A DNA stretch of 64,000 nt from Heliocidaris erythrogramma (lineage: Eukaryota; Echinodermata; Echinoidea; Camarodonta; Echinometridae), in assembly GCA_025617745.1 (NCBI GenBank), contig CM046853.1, positions 15,357,174-15,421,173 on the forward strand, written 5' to 3'. Both the position numbers and the translations under genes were made by a program. Below the pieces are notes generated by a model. The model made no database searches and was not told the origin of the DNA. It worked only from the letters and a program-made list of their open reading frames with translations. Within the stretch, counting starts at the first letter, position 1; the number at the start of each line of letters is the position of its first letter. Below, in pieces: positions 57,799 to 64,000 of this stretch.

Positions 57799-60220
57799 CT
57801 GAAACAAACCAAAGAGACAGAAATTATTATGTTGGTATTTCCTAAACATGGACTAATGAATTCGTGCACATTAGGCTGTCACAGGCTTAAACACGCGTGT
57901 TAGATCATTTGGATGAAACCTGCTGTGCGTAGTTTAGGTGTTTCCGTGTTTGAAATCAATGCCATGCCGGCTTGTCCAACAGCGAGAAATATCAAATAAT
58001 ATCTCTCCAATATGACCTACATAAATGCCATACATGCTATATACAGCAATTAACAATCGGAGAAATCTATTCTGTGAGCTGAAGATTACCTAAAGGAGAT
58101 TTCGAGAATCTGGGACTGACAAGAAATATTGAGTGGAAGAGGAGAAGATGAAGAAGCACGTTATTCCACTTCAGATGGACAATGCGAGAGCGGAGTGAAG
58201 GGCAAGGGACAGAACTGATGCGGACAAGGCTATAGAGACAATGAGTTATATATGATTGCCAAAGTTAATTGGCAAGGCACCTTGAGATCGAGGGACACAT
58301 GGGGTGACAATGAATGAAGGTGAGTGACCATATCCTTCATCTTACCTTCTACTTGACAGCTACCAATTTGGGTGGTAGTTATTGGTTTGAGACCGCTTCC
58401 CCGTCTTCCACATCTTACTTTGTTGACTTGGCATTCATCGTCATAGACAACGTAGTTTCCTTCGTAGCCTGCACAAACTGGTACTCTTCTCGGACATGGG
58501 TTTGGTTGAGGTGTCCCACAACCTGTAGGAAGTGATCAAGACTGAAATATTAGAAAATAATCAAACCCCAAAACATGTTGCGACGAGTGGAAGCAAAGGA
58601 TTTCAAAGCAATATAGATGATGCTTTTAACCCCCTACTCAATCGAGTAATAGCTGGGCTTGTCCGTCGACGGGGAAGGATGTGGGCTCCGAGCAACCCTC
58701 TCCCTCTGAATTCGGTCAGGACACGAACTTCGGAAGTAATATGGACCTCGTGAGTCGTATATAGAACATAAATCAATCGTGTATGTTTTTAATTTTTTTA
58801 ATGATATATCAAGTTCAATAAATATGTTTTGGGCATTAAGTGTTGTGCTAGAAGTCCATCATAACCCTTAAAAAACATTTATACAAATTTGAGTATAAGA
58901 AGATGGAAAGTTATTTGATCTCTTTTATAGTTTGTCGTGTTACGAATTCTTATGTATTCCCTATTCATATACATGTAGTTCCGGACTGCTTTCTTCTTCA
59001 ACATGCTTAAAGAAATAGTGCTGTAGCTAAGGGAACAGAATATCCCATTTCAATTGTTCATCGAGAGTAGTAGTTAGGGAACCCTTTGAGTTGAGAAAAG
59101 TCAAAGGACTTGGTACAATATACCAAAAAGACAATTCTTCTCTCAAGCTGATATTCTCTATAGCATAGTGGATAACAGTTTCTGTTATTCATTCTTCTTA
59201 AGCAGCTCTCATACATCTGAGAATGTTCATTACGAAAAGGTACGATTCTTTGCGACAAAAAATCGCAGATTTTCCCAGCATTTCGTAATGAACATTCGCA
59301 GAGGTTCGTAACGTTCGTAAATGTTCGTAAGAATTCGCAGCCGAGTGCAGGCTTCGCAGAATTTTTTCAACATGTTCAAAAATTTCAGGAAACGTAACTA
59401 TTCGTAATGTAACGTAACATATTCGTATTTCATTCGTATCTATCGTAACTCATTCGTATATTTCGTATAAGTCATTCTTTATGACTTGACAGCCAAGAAT
59501 TTGATACGAATTAATGCGAATATTACGAATATCTGCGAATTATCCATGGTGAACAGTGTACAATTGGAAAAATGTGGAGAGAATGTCATGAAAAGTTGCT
59601 GTAGAATTGTGAAACGCTGTGAAAACACGCGGAAAATACGTCACTTCCGGTTATATCGCAGATAAATCGCAAACATTCGTGGATTTTCACATCGTTACCA
59701 TTCGTATCCAAATTCGTAAAATATTCTCGCATGTATGCGAGAGGCTTTACTTTCTAGTTGACAGCTAGCAGGATCAGCGGTATTTAATGGCTGTAGATCG
59801 CTGTCCCATCTCTCACATCTTGTTTTGTTGAGCTCGCATTCATTTTCATAAACAAGGTAGATTCCTTCTGATTCCGCACACACTGGTCCTGTCTTAGGGC
59901 ATGGGTTGGCTTGAGGTTTCCCACAACCTGGAGAGAAACAAGGAAATGATTAAGACTGGAATATTAGAGAACAATTATTCACCAATGACGGAAATGGTGG
60001 CATACAAAGTTCTATTAGTAATATATTATCTATTCGCGATTGATCTCATTTAATATGCACTTGGGGTATGAGAAATCACAATACTATTATTATCTTGATT
60101 ATCATCACTTACCTGTTTCACAAAATGAATGAGGCATAAGTATTCCATTAGCTGCCACAATCTCTTGCAGGTTGGGGTAGAACTCTCCATTTGATGCACA
60201 TAAAGTTTCATTTATAAAAT
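57610..60220 (-). CDS. Kazal-like cysteine-rich secreted protein, four internal exons (partial)
   Basis: Exons 60220-60113, 59927-59751, 58522-58346 and 57798-57610 each enter and leave in phase 1 and join into about 217 residues. The two middle exons are 177 bp each and encode 59-residue modules with six cysteines in the order GC...NPCP...PVC...Y...EC...RC...SC, an arrangement like Kazal domains. The last exon holds CPRGTTGSQVC then NVTGDKTFKNICRALHKRC, closer to a classical Kazal core. The first encodes a half module (LCASNGEFYPNLQEI...SFC). Kazal proteins are mostly secreted protease inhibitors or matrix components. The start with signal peptide and probably more modules lie upstream; the end was not found. 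Confidence 0.72.
58346..58522 (-). CDS. Kazal-like exon C (59-residue module)
   Basis: Acceptor CCTACAG|GTTGTG, donor GAAG|GTAAGA. Encodes GCGTPQPNPCPRRVPVC, then YVVYDDECQVNKVRC and IGSCQVE. Confidence 0.75.
59218..59745. repeat. TTCGTA-rich element with perfect 17-bp hairpin
   Basis: GAATGTTCATTACGAAA (about 59220-59236) is followed by its exact reverse complement at about 59281-59297. From there to 59720 TTCGTA, TTCGCA, ATTCGT and CGAATA words recur on both strands. It fills the intron right up to the donor of Kazal-like exon B (59750). Probably an unclassified DNA element. Confidence 0.6.
59751..59927 (-). CDS. Kazal-like exon B (59-residue module)
   Basis: Acceptor TCTCCAG|GTTGTG, donor GAAA|GTAAAG. 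Encodes GCGKPQANPCPKTGPVC, then YLVYENECELNKTRC and ASCQLE. It shares about 33 of 59 residues with exon C without gaps. Confidence 0.75.
60113..60220 (-). CDS. Kazal-like exon A (half module)
   Basis: Acceptor TTCTTGCAG|ATTTTA, donor ACAG|GTAAGT. Encodes FINETLCASNGEFYPNLQEI and onward to SFCET. SNG.FY.N resembles the central turn of a Kazal domain; its first half must be in an upstream exon. Confidence 0.65.
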
Positions 60221-60268
60221 CTGCAAGAAAGGGGATGTGAGAAAAAAAAATCATTTTAAAGTCGTATA

Positions 60269-60570
60269 TTAAAGGGATGCGCCACCAGGCGGCCGTGGAG
60301 AAAGTCAGGATTGCGTAATCCCCATTCACTCGTACACAAAGTTTGTGCGTCGAACCCGTCCTTCGGACTGCTGGGATTATATTTCGGACTGCACGAAGCC
60401 GACCGAATCTCGCACGAGAGCTCGAGCTCAGGCGGAGCGTGCATTTTGCGCGGCGACCAGTCTGTCCGAAGTTTGCGCCCCGCGGGGCAACGGCATGATC
60501 AGGTAACGATCACGGTGCCCTCTCGCGGCATAAAACATCCACAACCTGCGGTTGAGTATAATCCCTTTAA
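60269..60570. mobile_element. GC-rich TTAA-flanked element
   Basis: TTAAAGGGAT at the left and ATCCCTTTAA at the right are inverted, with TTAA at 60269-60272 and 60567-60570. The interior is unusually GC- and CpG-rich for the window. Only six bases of terminal repeat match beyond TTAA, so the Kolobok/piggyBac-type reading is tentative. It lies about 50 bp upstream of Kazal-like exon A. Confidence 0.45.
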
Positions 60571-60603
60571 AAAACAAAACATTACAAACACTATCACATC
60601 ATA

Positions 60604-60810
60604 GAAGAGGAAGCATGATGACTCAGTGGCAGAGCAGTTGTCTTGTAACCGGGAGGTCCTGGTTCGAAGTCGATGCGCTAGTACGTGCCCTTTGGTATAT
60701 GGCATATTATTCCCTACCACCAAGTTAGTCGTAGGTCCCCTGATTGCTTACTTAGAACATTATACTTGCTTCCATAAAAGTCAGGTTAAATAAATAGTTA
60801 TCGTCATCAT
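60604..60810 (+). mobile_element. tRNA-Thr(TGT)-like SINE
   Basis: Box A GATGACTCAGTGGCAGAG, anticodon loop CTTGTAA with TGT, and box B GGTTCGAAGTC form the head. The body contains GTGCCCTTTGGTATATGGC, and the tail ends in AAATAAATAGTTATCGTCATC. Confidence 0.6.
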
Positions 60811-63800
60811 AGAAAGGAAGAATATGTATTTTAATTGTATAACACATCATGAAAAATCTGAATTAACGAGAAGGTAATACTGTTCTTATAGCTGTACTGC
60901 CCTATGTTTTACTTCCCTATTACGATGATTATGAGTTAGTGGGAGGATGTGTGCTTTAACCATGGCCTAGAGACATGATATGATTGAGATATTACCATCA
61001 GCACATGACAGATGTCGGTCTAGAGAAATTGTTTTGCTTCTAATTTTAGTTGTACTGAATCACCCTTCTGCCATCTGGAGCCCCTAACATGCCTAATGAC
61101 TCATTGTAGCTTCCTAAAGCTATAGATGACCAGTAAGATGAGTTAATCCAATGCTCTAACGAGACAAAAGATACACGTATGGGGCCTCCATATTTTGAAG
61201 GAATGGTAACAGACTTCATAATCTGCCAATCTTCGGCAATCATTTCTTTCAGAAAAAGGGGTGTTATCCTTTAATTTAAAAAAAATTGTCACGGCAAATC
61301 TACAATAAATTGTCAGGAAAATATTTATAAATTGAGCTCCTTTCTCCACTCCTTGTTTTGCTTGTTTGAAAAATTTGGCAAAGCTAATTTTAGTCGAATT
61401 ATTATGTTTTTTTTTATTCAACTGAGGCTCACTTGAACTTCTGTAACACATCAAATTCCGAATGCCCAAGGCTGTGAGCGCTGTCGTTCATACTTCAACT
61501 CAGGGTTAAAATACGATACCAAGGAAAATTAAGAAAATATGCTGGTATATAATCTCTCAGTGATTTACCATATTTTCGTAATTGCCGAGGGAAAGAACCT
61601 GAAATAACATGTCGGTAGAACTTATATCAGAACCGAGGTCCGTAGACTAATAGCTGTCCTAAGTTATTCGTTTTTCACTTGGGTGCCGATCTGTCTTAGA
61701 TGCGACATAATGCTCCCGAGACAGGAACTATAGGTATAAGAAAGATGATGTCAGTATACCAGTTTTTCAGTCTTGTGTTATCCTTGTTAAAATACGACTT
61801 ATATAGCAATACAATGATCAGAGTCTCCTCCCACTCGGAACTTGTTAGAAATAAACTCGTGACTACTTTAAAGTCTGTGGCTTCAGTATTCTGCTTGAAC
61901 TATAGTATGACTATGAGTGGCTACAAACTACTACGACGTATACATAACTGTACTACGATTATCTTGACGATACCAGGATTACGAATTTTGTAACATGTTA
62001 AAAAAGTGTCTATACATGTGTCAGATACTCGAAGCTATATGCCGAACTATCTAAAAAATTCCGAGTTTCTCCGATGTCTGCTGAGGCATCTAGCTCGACA
62101 GGGTATGATATAGGGGCTTAGATTGCACAAATTTAGTTCAATATTTTGTAGAGTTCTTCCATGTTAAGTATGTGATGCTTTGAATCAAAATGAGATAAAC
62201 TTTCAAGTTAATTCTAAACACATGGATTCATGTGAAAGGGGCGGGTAGAACGGCACATCATAGCGGGGAGGGGGGGGGGGGCGGGCGGGCTAAGACTATA
62301 CCTGATTTAAGCTATCATTTTGTATGCTTATCGTGATCGCCTCATGCCGCCCCTCATCGTTCTACATGTATACACGAAATTAAACTACTGACCTGCAACT
62401 ATACTCTATCATCATACACAAATAATAAATTCTGACCCAGGGGTGACTTAACATCCACCCAACCCCTAATAAGCAGCAAGGTTGACAACCAATCCATTAG
62501 CTCATAATCTTTTGGTTTTACATTATATTTGAATTGAATGTTGACTGTCTTTGATCCCATCCCTAATATTAAAATCCCGAATATTGTAGGTTAGTGTGTT
62601 ACTCTTGAGCGTGGGGTCGTTATAGTTAAATTGCCAAACCTACATGTATTTCCGGATGAATCATCAGATGTTTTGTGTAATACCACTTTTCTTGCTAAAA
62701 AAAACCCCACCAAATTATCCCAAATGAAGTTCATGTGTGAACTTGCTCATTCCATTTCCAACGATCAAGAAATGAAAACAATATGTTGAGCGACCTATTT
62801 TTGACAACCTCTAATTACATGTGCTGACCTACACAGTCATGTACACCGCCTCTCGGTTGAATTTCAGCCAAGTGTCTGCGGTTTTCTCTCAGTTTTCCTC
62901 TTTCTGTCGAATTAGCGGTTTCAGGAATTGTTATGCTGGGACAAAAGGGCTCCTGTATTCAAGCTATTAAACTTGGCAAAGCTCACCAATGAGATATAGG
63001 TAAAAGGGAAAAAATACACCTCCATGATATCTATCATAAAACGAATTATCCTCGAAAAATAAATAATGGAATATAAACAAAGATGGCGACATCTCTACAG
63101 CGGCCCCCTATAACAGCTTAAACTGGTCTCTTCGCAATTAAAGAATCTTGCTTTTGATTATAAAACAGAATTCATCAGAGAAACGGATTAAAACAAGGTG
63201 TGAAGAAAAATGGGCAAGTGATATGCAGTAATGTTATATCTATTATCTAAAGCTGTGAATAACACTGTCTGATTACCCACTAATAGGGTATGAGTCTCGG
63301 ATGCATGCCAACGGCTCACAATATTATTCACCCATTGTTTTGTAACTTGTTGAAATCAGAAAAGCAGAGAACTAAATCATAATGAAAACAAGACCTTCGT
63401 AGAATTCCACATTCATTGCCTTCTCGATTTGCTGCATCTATTGTATAACCTGTATACGCTCTTGGTGATGATTAATCAATGAATCCTAATTAGCAAAAAT
63501 TAACAATTATTTGATTATGTAACCGCTCGTTCGACATTTACATAATATTGACCGATTTTTTGAAGGGGAAATATATGAAGGGGAAACATGTGTACGTACA
63601 TAACAAACATATATTTCTTTAATATACCTCATTATCCTGTTAACCTCGTGTACCTGCATGGTGAAAACAACTTCTATTTTCCCTCTGCAAGCTTCACCGC
63701 GACTTGCAAGATAATTATGTATTTAACTAATTATGAACATGTAGACTGTATACTGCTGGATCATTCTAGTTTTTAAATATTCTTTCATAATTATTCAGGC

Positions 63801-64000
63801 TCATTATCAAAACCACTTTGATACTGAAAATTCAAGATTGGTTGTCATACCAATGTGTCAACAATCCATGTGTATATTTTTCTTAATGACGGTCAAGAAC
63901 ATCCGTGTTTGACGTTAATATTTGGACAATTACTCACTTGTCACTGTTGCATGTAATATGTGTTGATTCTAGCTTCCAGAAGTTGACCTATTTTCTTGAA
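60811..64000. other. Right end; no gene supported
   Basis: Upstream exons of the Kazal-like gene could lie here or beyond, but none was recognised. A 65-codon minus-strand frame (61243-61046) with a SVTIPSKYGGPIRVSFVSLE stretch looks mildly protein-like and is unidentified. A G-rich run is at 62261-62288. The rest is AT-rich. Confidence 0.4.

Noticed and set aside
61046..61243. 65-residue minus-strand frame as an upstream Kazal-like exon
   Set aside because: It lacks the cysteine pattern, and no splice pair fits phase 1 on both sides.

Overview
The window reads as metazoan nuclear DNA: AT-rich, with intron-split genes, many simple repeats and dense old transposon debris. Kolobok-like TTAA elements, CR1/L2-type LINE remnants, tRNA-derived SINEs and an intronless rhodopsin-family receptor suggest an echinoderm, probably a sea urchin or relative. 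That assignment is inference, because no diagnostic single-copy marker could be searched.

Four genes or gene parts could be built by reading exons, splice sites and phases, plus one single-exon gene. (1) 7247-8329 (-): an orphan class A GPCR in one exon. (2) 17656-32761 (-): a complete ten-exon SLC17 (sialin-like) transporter of 520 residues with a lysosomal sorting motif. (3) 37370-42634 (+): a complete five-exon glycerate 2-kinase (GLYCTK) of 548 residues. (4) 48186-49074 (-): a two-exon, 151-residue single-pass membrane protein that I do not recognise. (5) 57610-60220 (-): four internal exons of a secreted Kazal-like cysteine-rich protein. SLC17 and GLYCTK are head to head about 4.6 kb apart; GLYCTK and the small membrane protein gene converge. 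I see no sign that these genes form one pathway.

The rest is repeat-rich. From left to right: a reverse-strand LINE (4.1-6.0 kb), a tRNA-Arg-derived SINE (6.5 kb), a Kolobok-like element with long inverted arms (9.8-10.7 kb), a 1.7 kb element full of GTGTTAA/TTAACAC words (10.8-12.5 kb), LINE 3' ends in and around the SLC17 introns, and a tRNA SINE (35.4 kb) whose tail resembles that of the first LINE. GLYCTK introns hold a short palindromic MITE against a splice acceptor, a long hairpin, and a SINE whose head resembles the Alu domain of 7SL RNA. A second copy of the MITE lies downstream of the gene. Further right are a pogo-like MITE, a hAT element with a perfect 8-bp target duplication, word-rich elements (TACGAT, TTCGTA) and strand-switching G-rich repeats.

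No new multi-gene system was found. The observations most worth checking are the 7SL-like SINE head, the shared LINE/SINE tail, the MITE beside the GLYCTK acceptor, the nested hairpin in GLYCTK intron 4, and the phase 1-1 Kazal-like modules.
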